Positions 8,264 to 18,370 are shown, counted from the first letter of the stretch. The stretch is DNA of 64,000 bases from Brevundimonas sp. (GCF_027484365.1 NZ_JAIXTC010000007.1:216323-280322), one strand, 5' to 3'. Numbers and translations are program-made. The notes: a model not told the origin generated them from the letters alone.

Positions 8264-8698
8264 TCAGGGTGTCGGGGTCGAAGCTGCCGGGGCGGCACCC
8301 CCGCCGTTGCGGATGCTGGCGACGCAGGAGGCGGCGCAGGCCATTTCCGTCGCCTGGGCGCCGCGCCACACGCGGACCGATCCGGTCGATCCGCCGGTGA
8401 CGACGATCTCGCCCTGGAAGATGGTGCGGCCGACGCCGTCGACCGCGACGACCTCGGTCACGCCATACCCCTTGCCCGTGACGAACAGGGTGTTGGCGTC
8501 CACCACTGTGACATCGGCGATGGCGGGGTTGCCGACGATGACCGAGGCGGCCGATCCCGTCAGACCGATGCGCGCCGAGCGGTCGATCTCGACGTTCAGG
8601 GTCTGGGCCCATGCCTGGGTCAGGGGGGCGGCCCCTGCGGCCAGCAGAAGGCCCGCGAGGAGGGTGGGGCGCAGCAGGGCGGCGATCGATCCGGCCAT
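8264..8698 (-). CDS. pilus assembly N-terminal-domain protein (CpaC/RcpA N-domain only)
   Basis: A 144-residue secreted protein. A signal peptide of about 31 residues ends at AWAQ. The mature part (IDRSARIGL...VIVGNPAIADVTV) is the T2SS/T3SS pilus N-domain (PF13629 type) that also forms the N-terminus of the CpaC secretin encoded at 11860. No secretin barrel follows, so it may act as a periplasmic accessory or gating partner of CpaC. The Ala/Pro-rich C-terminus has two Cys. First gene of the minus-strand pilus operon. Confidence 0.78.
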   Translation of the reverse strand: MAGSIAALLRPTLLAGLLLAAGAAPLTQAWAQTLNVEIDRSARIGLTGSAASVIVGNPAIADVTVVDANTLFVTGKGYGVTEVVAVDGVGRTIFQGEIVVTGGSTGSVRVWRGAQATEMACAASCVASIRNGGGAAPAASTPTP

Positions 8699-9061
8699 TC
8701 TTGGTTTCCTTCTAGCTGAACGGGCGCGCGCGAGGGCGAGGCGCGAAGATCGCCCCGAAACCTCTACAAATCCTGAAGTGAGAGACCGTCGGCTACGTTT
8801 CGTTCACAAGCCTGAACAAACAGGAGCAAATGAACTTGACGGCCGCCGCTCGTGTTTCCGGTTTGTTGAACGGCGGCGGGCCTTTGCTGCCGGAATGAAC
8901 AGGTTCGGTCGAATTTCTATAGTAAACGATCCGGTAGCCATACCTTCTAGCCCGGCCTTAACAGGTCCGGCGCAATCTGTCCCTGCGTTTGGGGGACAAG
9001 CGGGCAACCGAGACTCCCAGCTATCGTTGCTCGCTTCACAGATTTCAAAAGGAAGATCACC
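8699..9061. other. 363-bp divergent regulatory region, pilus operons
   Basis: No coding potential supported. It must hold the promoters of the minus-strand TadE operon and of the first flp pilin. Its right half (8934-9061) is conserved in the regions before the second and third pilin genes; the left half is not repeated. Confidence 0.6.
8923..8937 (+). promoter_or_regulatory. degenerate CtrA-like box, pilin copy 1
   Basis: TAAA-N7-GTAG, with the second half-site starting 128 nt before the pilin ATG. It aligns exactly with better boxes before copies 2 and 3. The CtrA consensus is TTAA-N7-TTAA; here both half-sites carry mismatches. Confidence 0.35.
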
Positions 9062-9226
9062 ATGACCAAGTTCGTTTCGCGTTTCGCCAAGGATGAGTCG
9101 GGCGCCACGGCCATTGAGTACGGCCTGATCGCGGCTCTGATCGCCGTCGTCATCATCGGCGCCGTGCAACTCGTCGGCACCAATCTGTCGGCCACGTTCG
9201 GCAAGGTCTCGGCCAAGCTCGGCTAA
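9062..9226 (+). CDS. pilA: Flp/PilA-type pilin, copy 1
   Basis: Structural subunit of the Tad/Flp pilus. The 54-residue prepilin has a 14-residue basic leader cut after G14 (DESG/ATAIEY) and a mature N-terminus with Glu5-Tyr6, the Flp motif. A hydrophobic helix and a short C-terminal tail follow. CpaA, encoded at 10302, is the likely processing peptidase. Too short for many gene finders, but nearly identical to two tandem neighbours. A GGAAG ribosome site precedes the ATG. It differs from copy 2 only at residue 9 (Ala for Val). Confidence 0.93.
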   Translation: MTKFVSRFAKDESGATAIEYGLIAALIAVVIIGAVQLVGTNLSATFGKVSAKLG

Positions 9227-9251
9227 AAAACCCTCACGGGTCTTGAAAGCG

Positions 9252-9288
9252 GGGGCCGGCGCGGAAACGCGCCGGCCCCTTTGCGTTT
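9252..9288 (+). terminator. intrinsic terminator after pilin copy 1
   Basis: A perfect 12-bp GC stem (9252-9263 with 9268-9279) closed by a GAAA tetraloop and followed by TTTGCGTTTT. It separates the pilin mRNAs, so each copy seems to be its own transcription unit. Confidence 0.85.
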
Positions 9289-9432
9289 TCCGATCCGGTC
9301 ATCCCGGCGCACCGGACGTGCCCCGCTCCCGGCCTGCCGATGATCGATTCGATGGACTTTCAGGGTGTCGAGCCGGTCAGCGCTGAAGAGTATTTGCTGA
9401 TGAACCGGACCGGCCAGGACCGCTTTTTACAA

Positions 9433-9447
9433 TGAACAGCCGGGTAA
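9433..9447 (+). promoter_or_regulatory. CtrA-like box, pilin copy 2
   Basis: TGAA-N7-GTAA with the second half-site starting exactly 128 nt before the ATG, aligned with the boxes of copies 1 and 3. Intermediate match to TTAA-N7-TTAA. Confidence 0.45.
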
Positions 9448-9571
9448 CCATGCCTTCTAGCCCGGCTTTAACGGGTCCCGGCCAATATGCCCATGCGTTT
9501 GGGGGACAAGCGGGCGACCGAGCCTCCCAGCCATCGTTGCTCGCTTCACAGATTTCAAAAGGAAGAACACC

Positions 9572-9736
9572 ATGACCAAGTTCGTTTCGCGTTTCGTCAA
9601 GGACGAGTCGGGCGCCACGGCCATCGAGTACGGCCTGATCGCGGCTCTGATCGCCGTCGTCATCATCGGCGCCGTCCAGCTGGTCGGCACCAACCTGTCG
9701 GCCACGTTCGGCAAGGTCTCGGCCAAGCTCGGCTAA
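9572..9736 (+). CDS. Flp/PilA-type pilin, copy 2
   Basis: A 54-residue prepilin nearly identical to copy 1, with Val in place of Ala at residue 9 of the leader. The mature sequence after G14 is the same, so copies 1 and 2 would give the same pilus subunit. The upstream 128 bp is also duplicated, including the GGAAGAACACC ribosome-site context. Such identity points to recent duplication or gene conversion. Confidence 0.92.
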   Translation: MTKFVSRFVKDESGATAIEYGLIAALIAVVIIGAVQLVGTNLSATFGKVSAKLG

Positions 9737-9761
9737 AAACCCTTACGGGTCTTGAAACAGG

Positions 9762-9796
9762 GGGCCGGCGCGGAAACGCGCCGGCCCTTTCGTTTT
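9762..9796 (+). terminator. intrinsic terminator after pilin copy 2
   Basis: An 11-bp GC stem (9762-9772 with 9777-9787), GAAA tetraloop, then TTTCGTTTTT. Nearly the same hairpin as after copy 1. Confidence 0.85.
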
Positions 9797-9883
9797 TCCG
9801 GCGGTCCGAAAGGGCTGCGAACCGGTCAGCGCTGGACCGTGTCTGCTGGGGTGACGGACCGACCTGGCCGGGTTTTCCAACAA

Positions 9884-9898
9884 TTAACAGCCGGGTAA
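9884..9898 (+). promoter_or_regulatory. CtrA-like box, pilin copy 3
   Basis: TTAA-N7-GTAA, seven of eight half-site bases matching the CtrA consensus, second half-site starting 128 nt before the ATG. The best of the three aligned pilin boxes. Confidence 0.55.
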
Positions 9899-10022
9899 CC
9901 ATACCTTCTAGCCCGACCTTAAAGGGTCCGGTCCCAGATACCCCTGCGTCTCGGCGACAGGCGGCGGACCGTGCGTCCCGGCCGTCGTTGCTCGCTTCAC
10001 AGACTGCACAAGGAACAAGCCC

Positions 10023-10187
10023 ATGACCAAGTTCGTTTCGCGTTTCGCAAGGGACGAGTCGGGCGCAACGGCCATTGAGTACGGCCTGATCGCGGCCCTG
10101 ATCGCCGTGGTCATCATCGGCGCCGTTCAGTTGGTCGGCACCAACCTGGGCAAGACGTTCGGCAAGGTTTCCGCCAAGCTCGGCTAG
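10023..10187 (+). CDS. Flp/PilA-type pilin, copy 3
   Basis: A 54-residue prepilin with the same leader cleavage site (DESG/ATAIEY). It is the most diverged of the three: Arg at residue 10 and GKTFG instead of SATFG in the tail, near residues 43-47. The C-terminal difference could alter the pilus surface. It lies directly before cpaA and has a degraded terminator, so some read-through into the cpa operon is likely. Confidence 0.92.
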   Translation: MTKFVSRFARDESGATAIEYGLIAALIAVVIIGAVQLVGTNLGKTFGKVSAKLG

Positions 10188-10209
10188 GTCCTGACGAATC
10201 CTGAAAGCG

Positions 10210-10240
10210 GGAGCCGTTGCGGAGACGCGCCGGCTCCATC
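10210..10240 (+). terminator. degenerate terminator hairpin after pilin copy 3
   Basis: A GGAGCCG/CGGCTCC outer stem (10210-10216 with 10231-10237) and a broken inner stem, with no T-run. It is the positional equivalent of the two strong GAAA-loop terminators but weaker, consistent with read-through to cpaA. Confidence 0.4.
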
Positions 10241-10301
10241 GTTGTCCCGGCCGGGCCTTCGCGGCAACCCGGATTTAACCCGCTCCATGCAGGATGCCGT
10301 C

Positions 10302-10814
10302 ATGGACCTCGTTTCACTCGCCCTTCTCAGCGTTCTGCCCGGTCTCGTCATTGCGGCGGCCCTGTCGGACCTGACGACGATGCGGATCCCGAACTGGCTC
10401 TCGGGATCGCTGATCGTCGGCTTCTTCCCGGCCGCCCTCGCCGTCGGCCTGCCGCTCGACGTTGTCGGACTGCATGGGGGTGTGGCCGTCATCGCCCTTC
10501 TGGTCGGGATGGGGCTGTTCGCATTGAGAGTCATCGGCGGCGGCGACGCCAAGCTGATCGCCGCGGCCTGCCTGTGGCTGGGCCCGTCCGCCTCCTTCGA
10601 GTTCATTCTCTGGACCGCCGTATTCGGCGGCCTGCTGTCGCTGGCCCTGATCGTCGCACGGCGCGATGTCGCGCCGCACATCGTCGGCGGCCCGGGCTGG
10701 GTCCACACCCTGCTCGAGACCAAGGGCGACATCCCCTACGGCATCGCCATCTGCATCGGCGCCCTGATGGCCTTCCCCTCAAGCGCCCTCCTGACGACCT
10801 TCGCCGCAGGCTGA
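10302..10814 (+). CDS. cpaA: CpaA/TadV prepilin peptidase
   Basis: An inner-membrane aspartyl peptidase (A24 family) that removes leader peptides from Flp and TadE-type prepilins. From the ATG at 10302 it has 170 residues and several membrane helices. The two catalytic Asp are D23 (ALSDLTTMRIPN) and D82 in the GGGDAKL motif. The N-terminal methylase domain of the type IV PilD enzymes is absent, as expected for CpaA. An ATG at 10287 is an alternative; 10302 was preferred for its AGGAT ribosome site. Confidence 0.9.
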   Translation: MDLVSLALLSVLPGLVIAAALSDLTTMRIPNWLSGSLIVGFFPAALAVGLPLDVVGLHGGVAVIALLVGMGLFALRVIGGGDAKLIAAACLWLGPSASFEFILWTAVFGGLLSLALIVARRDVAPHIVGGPGWVHTLLETKGDIPYGIAICIGALMAFPSSALLTTFAAG

Positions 10815-10827
10815 CACGCGTCGGCGT

Positions 10828-10842
10828 TTAGGGCCGCGTTAA
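10828..10842 (+). promoter_or_regulatory. candidate CtrA box before cpaB
   Basis: TTAG-N7-TTAA, 76 nt before the cpaB start, with an additional GTTAAC at 10861-10866. The cpa operon proper may therefore have its own cell-cycle promoter. Motif match only. Confidence 0.4.
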
Positions 10843-10918
10843 CCCGCGCCCGCCATGGTCGTTAACGGTAGGCCGTCCGCGTCACGATTCGCGCGCGCGG
10901 TCTCGCCGGAGACCGTCG

Positions 10919-11863
10919 ATGAAGCCCGCCCGTATCGCCGTCATCTGCATCGCCGCCGTGGCCGCCATCGGTCTGGCCCTGGTCGTGCGCGCCATGGGAT
11001 CGTCCTCGGGCGAGCCTGCGGCGGTCGCCGACGCCGCCGAACCCGCCCGCCCCATGGCCAAGGTCCTGGTCGCCGCCCGTGATCTCGCTCCCGGTCAACG
11101 CCTGACTGACGCGGATCTGGAGTGGAAGGACTGGCCTGCCGACGAGGTCAATCCCGCCTTCATCACGGACGGCTCCGTCCCGGTGCCCCAGGCCGAACCC
11201 GCCGACGGCGAGGAGGCCGCCGAGGCGCCGGCTGAAGACGAGGCGAAGCCTGAAGGGACGGTTGCCCGCGTCGCCCGCGCCGCCGAGGCCCTGACGAGCG
11301 GCGGGGCCAAGTCGGAGTATTTCGGATCGGTGGTTCGCGAGCCGATCCTGGCGGGAGAGCCCATAATCGGCCGCAAGATCGTTCGCGCCGGCGACAGCGG
11401 CTATATGGCCGCCTATCTGGAACCCGGCATGCGGGCCATGGCCATCGCCGTCTCGACCGAGACCGCCGCCGGCGGCTTCATCCTGCCGGGCGACCGGGTC
11501 GACGTCATCGTCACCGTGGAGCTGGAGGGGTCCTCGGAGGACGAGCCCAACCGCGCCAAGTTCGCCAGCCGCCTGGTGCTGCAGAACGTCAAGGTTCTGG
11601 CCATCGACCAGTCGACCCGCGCCGAGGACGACCAGCAGGCCGTGGTCGGCGCCACCGCCACCCTGGAAATCGCCCCCGGCGACACCGAGACCCTGGCCCT
11701 GGCCAAGGCGGCCGGGACCCTGTCCCTCACGCTGCGGTCCTATGCCGACACCGCGGGTCCCTCAGGCCGCGTTGGCGCCCCGGCCCGGGCGCCGGTCGCC
11801 AGCCGCCCGGCCACGGTGCGCATCTTCCGGGGCGGAGAACCCGAAGTGGTGAGCGTCCCATGA
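10919..11863 (+). CDS. cpaB: Flp pilus assembly protein CpaB/RcpC
   Basis: A 314-residue periplasmic protein anchored by an N-terminal hydrophobic segment (residues 5-24). The SAF domain begins near residue 42 (AKVLVAARDLAPGQRL), and the RcpC domain follows around GGFILPGDRVDVIVTVE (residues 184-200). It is thought to support the CpaC secretin channel. An acidic, Glu/Ala-rich insert spans about residues 92-110. The stop overlaps the cpaC start by 4 nt, which indicates co-translation. Confidence 0.9.
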   Translation: MKPARIAVICIAAVAAIGLALVVRAMGSSSGEPAAVADAAEPARPMAKVLVAARDLAPGQRLTDADLEWKDWPADEVNPAFITDGSVPVPQAEPADGEEAAEAPAEDEAKPEGTVARVARAAEALTSGGAKSEYFGSVVREPILAGEPIIGRKIVRAGDSGYMAAYLEPGMRAMAIAVSTETAAGGFILPGDRVDVIVTVELEGSSEDEPNRAKFASRLVLQNVKVLAIDQSTRAEDDQQAVVGATATLEIAPGDTETLALAKAAGTLSLTLRSYADTAGPSGRVGAPARAPVASRPATVRIFRGGEPEVVSVP

Positions 11864-13512
11864 GCTCTCGCATGAACCGTATCGTCGCCCTGGCCTGCGC
11901 CGGCCTCGTGGTCGCCGGCGCCGCCGCGCCCGTGAGCGCCCAGACCTACGGCGCGCGGCAGACCGTGGCCGCCGGCTCGGGCCCGCAGCTGGTCAACCTG
12001 CCGCGCGGCACCTCCTTCGCCGTCGACCTGCCCGCCGATGCGCGGGACGTGATCGTGTCGAACCCGGCCGTGGCGGAGGCCAATGTGCATTCGCCGCGCC
12101 GCATCACCGTCATCGGCATCGCGCCCGGCGAAACCGACGCGGTCTTTCTCGACGCCGCCGGCCGCCAGATCCTGACCTTGCGCGTCCGTGTCGACGCCGG
12201 CACCTCGGCCCTTCAGGACACCCTGAGCCGCATCGCCCCCGGGGCCCAGGTCCACGCCGAGGCGGTCAACGACAGCATCATCCTGACGGGCATGGTCACC
12301 AGCGCCGCCGAGGCCGAACGGATCGTCTCGGTCGCCCGCGCCTTCGTTTCCGCGCCCGAGAAGGTGCTGAACATGCTCAGCGTCGCCGGCTCGGACCAGG
12401 TCACGCTGAGGGTTCGCGTGGTCGAGGTGCAGCGCAACGCCATCAAGCAGCTCGGGCTCGCCACCAACGTCGTCTACAATGACGGCAACTCGTCGATCGG
12501 ATTCGGCCGGGGCAATACCTGGGGCGCGAACGGCAACTATCTGGGCGGCAACGGCCTCTGCTACGGCGAGAACAACGCCCGCACGACCAACTACGACAAC
12601 CAGGTCCAGACCGGGTCGAACTCGACCAACGGCACGACCACGACCACCAGCAACGGCACGACCAACATCAACCAGGTGCAGGTCGGCATGGAAGGCGAAC
12701 CGGGCACCTATTCGCTGGTCGGAACCGCCGTCACCGGCGCGATCACCAGCACACTCGGCAGCACGGTGACCAACGCAATCACCGGTCTGGCCCAGACGCT
12801 CTATTCGACGGTCACAGGCACCAACACCCAGAACTGCCTCGAGGCGTTCGAGCGCGTCGGCCTGGTGCGCACCCTGGCCGAGCCCAATCTGACGGCCGTC
12901 AACGGCGAGAGCGCCAGCTTCCTGGCCGGCGGCGAGTTCCCGGTGCCGATCGGTCGCGACCGCGACGGCAACCTGACCATCGAGTACAAGCCCTACGGCG
13001 TCAGCCTCGCCTTCCGGCCGATCGTCCTGTCGGGCGGAAACATCTCGCTGCAGGTCTCGATGGAGGTTTCCGAACTGTCCTCGACCGGCGGACTGACCAT
13101 CGGCGCGGGCACGGTCTCGGCCATCTCCCTGCCGGGTCTCGGCGTCCGCCGCTCGGCCACCACGGTCGAACTGCCCTCGGGCGGGTCGATGATGATCGCG
13201 GGCCTGCTGCAGGAAAGCACCCGCCAGACGGTCGATTCCCTGCCCGGCGTGACCAGCCTGCCCGTGCTCGGCTCGCTGTTCCGGTCGCGGGACTATCTCT
13301 CGGGCGAGACCGAACTGGTGATGATCGTCGAGCCCTATATCGTCAGCCCGACCTCGCCCGGCCGGATGCAGACGCCGGCCGACGGCCTGCGCATCGCCAA
13401 CGACGCCCAGACCATCTTCTTCGGCCAGTTGAACCAGGCCTATGGATCCCCCGCCCCCACCGCCTCGCCCTCGGCCGGATGGCAGGGCCCCGTCGGCTAT
13501 GTGATCGAGTGA
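11860..13512 (+). CDS. cpaC: Flp pilus secretin CpaC/RcpA
   Basis: Outer-membrane secretin channel for the Flp pilus, 550 residues. Signal peptide to about residue 28, then the pilus N-domain (43-112), a BON-like segment and the secretin barrel. The conserved VPIGRDRDG and GVRRSATTVELPSGGSMMIAGLL motifs are in the C-terminal half. A Thr/Asn/Ser-rich loop at about residues 239-272 interrupts the region before the barrel and looks like an insertion. The protein ends in a Pro/Ala-rich tail. Partner of CpaB and the CpaD lipoprotein. Confidence 0.93.
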   Translation: MSSRMNRIVALACAGLVVAGAAAPVSAQTYGARQTVAAGSGPQLVNLPRGTSFAVDLPADARDVIVSNPAVAEANVHSPRRITVIGIAPGETDAVFLDAAGRQILTLRVRVDAGTSALQDTLSRIAPGAQVHAEAVNDSIILTGMVTSAAEAERIVSVARAFVSAPEKVLNMLSVAGSDQVTLRVRVVEVQRNAIKQLGLATNVVYNDGNSSIGFGRGNTWGANGNYLGGNGLCYGENNARTTNYDNQVQTGSNSTNGTTTTTSNGTTNINQVQVGMEGEPGTYSLVGTAVTGAITSTLGSTVTNAITGLAQTLYSTVTGTNTQNCLEAFERVGLVRTLAEPNLTAVNGESASFLAGGEFPVPIGRDRDGNLTIEYKPYGVSLAFRPIVLSGGNISLQVSMEVSELSSTGGLTIGAGTVSAISLPGLGVRRSATTVELPSGGSMMIAGLLQESTRQTVDSLPGVTSLPVLGSLFRSRDYLSGETELVMIVEPYIVSPTSPGRMQTPADGLRIANDAQTIFFGQLNQAYGSPAPTASPSAGWQGPVGYVIE

Positions 13513-13520
13513 GCGCCGCC

Positions 13521-14198
13521 ATGACCCGTTCTTCCCTGATCGTGCTCGCCTCGGCGATCCTGCTGGCCGGGCCTCTGGCCGCCTGCGGCGGCGCCGCCGG
13601 TCCGGGTCCGATCCCCCTGACCCCGACCTCGCGTTTCGCCCTCCAGATCGAGCCCGGCATCGATCGCGTGGCCTTCGCCGTGCACGAGACGGGTCTGTCC
13701 GAAAACCAGACTCTGGCCTTGGGCGATATGGTTAATCGCTTCGCCAGCGAAGGCGCGCCCATGCTGACGGTCGAGGCCCCGTCGGGCGACGACCCGGTCT
13801 CCTCGGACATCGCCTGGCGGATCAAGGGCGCCCTCGAAGCCCAGGGCGTGCCGCCCTACCAGGTGCGGGTCGTGACCTATGTCGCCCCCGATCCCCGCGC
13901 CCCTGTGCTGGTCGGGTTCGACACCGTCCGCGCCGCCGTGCCCCAGTGCGGGACCAGCTGGACCAATCTCGGCCGCACCGGCGCGAACGCCGGCTACGCC
14001 AACTTCGGCTGCGCGGTGAACGCCAACCTCGCCGCCCAGATCGCCGATCCCCGGGACATCGTTTCGCCGCGCGCCATCCAGCCGGGCAGCGCCGCGCGCC
14101 GGGCCGTGGTGTTCGACAAATACCGGCTGGGCGAGCCGACGGCGGCGACGCGCGAGCCCATGATCGAGAACGAGCGCGTCTCGAATGCGGTGGACTGA
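13521..14198 (+). CDS. cpaD: pilus assembly lipoprotein CpaD
   Basis: A 225-residue lipoprotein. The lipobox GPLAAC places the acylated Cys at residue 22. CpaD-family members act at the outer membrane as pilotin-like partners of the CpaC secretin. Three further Cys occur in the mature part. The start at 13521 follows the cpaC stop by 8 nt and gives a normal lipoprotein signal; earlier in-frame starts lie inside cpaC. Confidence 0.88.
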   Translation: MTRSSLIVLASAILLAGPLAACGGAAGPGPIPLTPTSRFALQIEPGIDRVAFAVHETGLSENQTLALGDMVNRFASEGAPMLTVEAPSGDDPVSSDIAWRIKGALEAQGVPPYQVRVVTYVAPDPRAPVLVGFDTVRAAVPQCGTSWTNLGRTGANAGYANFGCAVNANLAAQIADPRDIVSPRAIQPGSAARRAVVFDKYRLGEPTAATREPMIENERVSNAVD

Positions 14199-14204
14199 CG
14201 CGAC

Positions 14205-15746
14205 ATGACCAACGCCTTCGCTTCGCGCCCCTTCGACGACCTCGACGACGAGTTCGACGCAGATCTTGACTTCATGCCGCCCGCTGCGCCCGTCGAGGGC
14301 GGCGACATCAATCCGCGCGAGCCCCTGCAGTTCACGGCGCCCGGCGTCCCGACGCCGGTTCCAGCGCCGACGCCGGCTCCGGTCCCGGCCGATCCGGTCG
14401 TGGCCCACCCCGGCCTGCCCGTCACCCAGGGGCCGGGACCCGCGCCCGGATACAATCCCGTGGGTGAACTGGTCGCCGGCGCCTCGGCCGCCCTGGCGCC
14501 GCAGCCGGCCGGGCTGCAGGTCGAGGTGACGGTTCCCCGGATCGCGATCCATGTCTTCGCCGAGCGTCAGGACACCCTCGCCGCCGCGGAGCGCGCGGGT
14601 CAGGACCGGCGCATGTCCCGCGCCACGACCCAGATCCGCGTGGGCGGCATCCCGGGCGCCCTTGAGGCCTATGCCCACGAGCCGACTCCGCCCCTGATCA
14701 TCGTCGAATGCCTGCAGGATCCGCAGACCCTGCTGTGGCAGGTCGACCGCCTCGCCGAGGTTTGCGACGCCGGCACCAAGGTCGTCGTCATCGGCGCGAC
14801 CAACGACATCATCCTGTTCCGCGAGCTGATGAAGCGGGGGGTCAGCGAATATCTTGTCGCCCCGATCCAGCCGCTGCAGCTGATCGCCGCCATCGGCGGA
14901 CTGTTCTCCGACCCGGCCCAGCCGTTCGTCGGCCGCTCCATCGCCTTCGTCGGGGCCCGGGGCGGGGCCGGAGCCTCCTCGGTCGCTCACAACACCGCCT
15001 ATGCAATGTCGGAGCGGATCGGCGCCAATACGGTGATCGTCGACTACGACCTGCCGTTCGGCACCGCCGGTCTCGACTTCAATCAGGATCCACTGTCGGG
15101 CATCGCCGAGGCCCTGGGTCAGCCCGACCGGCTGGACGCCCTCCTGCTGGACCGGATGATGGTCCGCTGCACCGACAAGCTGTCGCTGTTCGCCGCGCCC
15201 GCCACGCTGGACAGCGACTGGGACATCTCGCCGGACGCCTTCGAGGAGGTGACCAGCCAGATCCGCGGGACCGCGCCCTTCGTGGTGCTGGATCTGCCGC
15301 ACATCTGGACCGGATGGATGCGCAAGACCCTGATCTCGGCCGATGAGGTCGTGGTCGTAGCGACGCCCGACCTGGCCAGCCTGCGCAACGCCAAGAACAT
15401 GATCGACCTGATCCGCTCGGGTCGCCCGAACGATGCGCCACCCCGTCTGGTGCTCAACCAGGTCGGCGTGCCGGGCCGTCCGGAAATACCGGCCAAGGAT
15501 TTCGGCGCGGCCCTGGGCATTCATCCCAGCCTGTCCATTCCCTTCGATGCGAAGCTGTTCGGCGCGGCGGCCAACAACGGCCAGATGATCCTGGACGCCG
15601 GCGGCAAGTCCAAGGCCGCAGACGCCTTCCAGACCCTGGCCCAGATCGTCTCGCGCCGGGAACTGCCGATGCTGGCGGCCCCCGGCAAGGCGGCCAAGGG
15701 CGAGTCGAAGTCGATGTTCGCCGGCCTGTTCAAGAAGAAGACCTGA
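14205..15746 (+). CDS. cpaE: pilus localisation ATPase CpaE (ParA/MinD family)
   Basis: A 513-residue cytosolic protein needed in Caulobacter for polar placement of the pilus machine. A Pro/Ala-rich N-terminus (30-105) precedes a receiver-like domain (112-235) and a ParA/MinD ATPase domain. The P-loop region at 250-260 reads GARGGAGASS: the signature Lys of deviant Walker boxes is Arg and the second Lys is Ala, as is usual in CpaE proteins, so ATP hydrolysis may be weak. It lies 6 nt after cpaD, inside the operon. Confidence 0.92.
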   Translation: MTNAFASRPFDDLDDEFDADLDFMPPAAPVEGGDINPREPLQFTAPGVPTPVPAPTPAPVPADPVVAHPGLPVTQGPGPAPGYNPVGELVAGASAALAPQPAGLQVEVTVPRIAIHVFAERQDTLAAAERAGQDRRMSRATTQIRVGGIPGALEAYAHEPTPPLIIVECLQDPQTLLWQVDRLAEVCDAGTKVVVIGATNDIILFRELMKRGVSEYLVAPIQPLQLIAAIGGLFSDPAQPFVGRSIAFVGARGGAGASSVAHNTAYAMSERIGANTVIVDYDLPFGTAGLDFNQDPLSGIAEALGQPDRLDALLLDRMMVRCTDKLSLFAAPATLDSDWDISPDAFEEVTSQIRGTAPFVVLDLPHIWTGWMRKTLISADEVVVVATPDLASLRNAKNMIDLIRSGRPNDAPPRLVLNQVGVPGRPEIPAKDFGAALGIHPSLSIPFDAKLFGAAANNGQMILDAGGKSKAADAFQTLAQIVSRRELPMLAAPGKAAKGESKSMFAGLFKKKT

Positions 15747-15749
15747 CGG

Positions 15750-17384
<1,635 letters not shown>

Positions 17385-17389
17385 GCGAG

Positions 17390-18370
17390 ATGCTCCCGAT
17401 CCTCGCGGCCGTCCTGGCCTTCATCACCATCGGCGGCCTCGGCTGGGCCTTCGTCGGCGGCGACGATTCCAGCGGCCAGGCCCTGAAACGCGCCGAGGGC
17501 TTCACCTCGCCCGCGACGCGCAACGCCCGGGCCAAGGCGGCCAAGGCCGAGGCCAATACGCCGGAGGCCCGGCGCAAGGTGATCGAGCTTCAGCTCAAGG
17601 AGGCCGACCGCAAGGAGCGCAAGGCCCGCATGACGATGGCGGCCAAGCTGAAACACGCCGGCCTGGCCATGACGATCAAGACCTTCACGATCATCAGCAT
17701 CGCAGCAGGGGTCGTCGTCTTCCTGCTGGCCTTCCTGTTCGGGCCCAACGTCTTCGTCGCCCTGGGGGCGGGCCTGGTGGCCGGCCTGGGCCTGCCGCGC
17801 TGGGTCGTGGGCTTCATCGGCAAGAGCCGGATGAAGAAGTTCGCGGCCGAGTTCCCCAACGCCGTCGACGTCATCGTGCGCGGGATCAAGACCGGCCTGC
17901 CGGTCCACGACTGTTTCAAGATCATCGGCAAGGAGAGCCCGGCTCCGCTCGGTCCGGAGTTCCAGAAGCTGGTCGAGGGGCTGGGCGTCGGTCTGACCCT
18001 GTCGCAGGCCCTGGACCGGATGTACGAGCGGATGCCGACACCGGAGCTGAAATTCTTCGCCATCGTCATCGCCATCCAGCAGAAGACCGGCGGCAACCTG
18101 GCCGAGGCGCTGGGCAATCTGTCGACCGTGCTGCGGGCGCGGCGGATGATGGGCGAGAAGATCAAGGCCCTGTCGTCCGAGGCCGTGGCCTCGGCCGGCA
18201 TCATCGGCTCCATGCCGCCCGTGGTCATGATTCTCGTGTCGATCACCACCCCCAGCTACATGCTGCTGATGTTCACCGACTTCCGCGGCCAGATCATGCT
18301 GCTGTGCGGAGGCACCTGGATGGCGATCGGCATCTTCGTGATGAAGCGCATGATCTCGTTCAAGTTCTAG
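17390..18370 (+). CDS. tadB: pilus assembly inner-membrane protein TadB/CpaG
   Basis: A 326-residue platform protein of the GspF/T2SSF fold. An N-terminal membrane segment, a basic linker (about 50-85), a hydrophobic pair near 100-140 and the F domain around VDVIVRGIKTGLPVHDCFKII are visible, with two more C-terminal membrane helices. It forms the inner-membrane base with TadC, next to the CpaF ATPase. It starts 5 nt after cpaF. Confidence 0.9.
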   Translation: MLPILAAVLAFITIGGLGWAFVGGDDSSGQALKRAEGFTSPATRNARAKAAKAEANTPEARRKVIELQLKEADRKERKARMTMAAKLKHAGLAMTIKTFTIISIAAGVVVFLLAFLFGPNVFVALGAGLVAGLGLPRWVVGFIGKSRMKKFAAEFPNAVDVIVRGIKTGLPVHDCFKIIGKESPAPLGPEFQKLVEGLGVGLTLSQALDRMYERMPTPELKFFAIVIAIQQKTGGNLAEALGNLSTVLRARRMMGEKIKALSSEAVASAGIIGSMPPVVMILVSITTPSYMLLMFTDFRGQIMLLCGGTWMAIGIFVMKRMISFKF

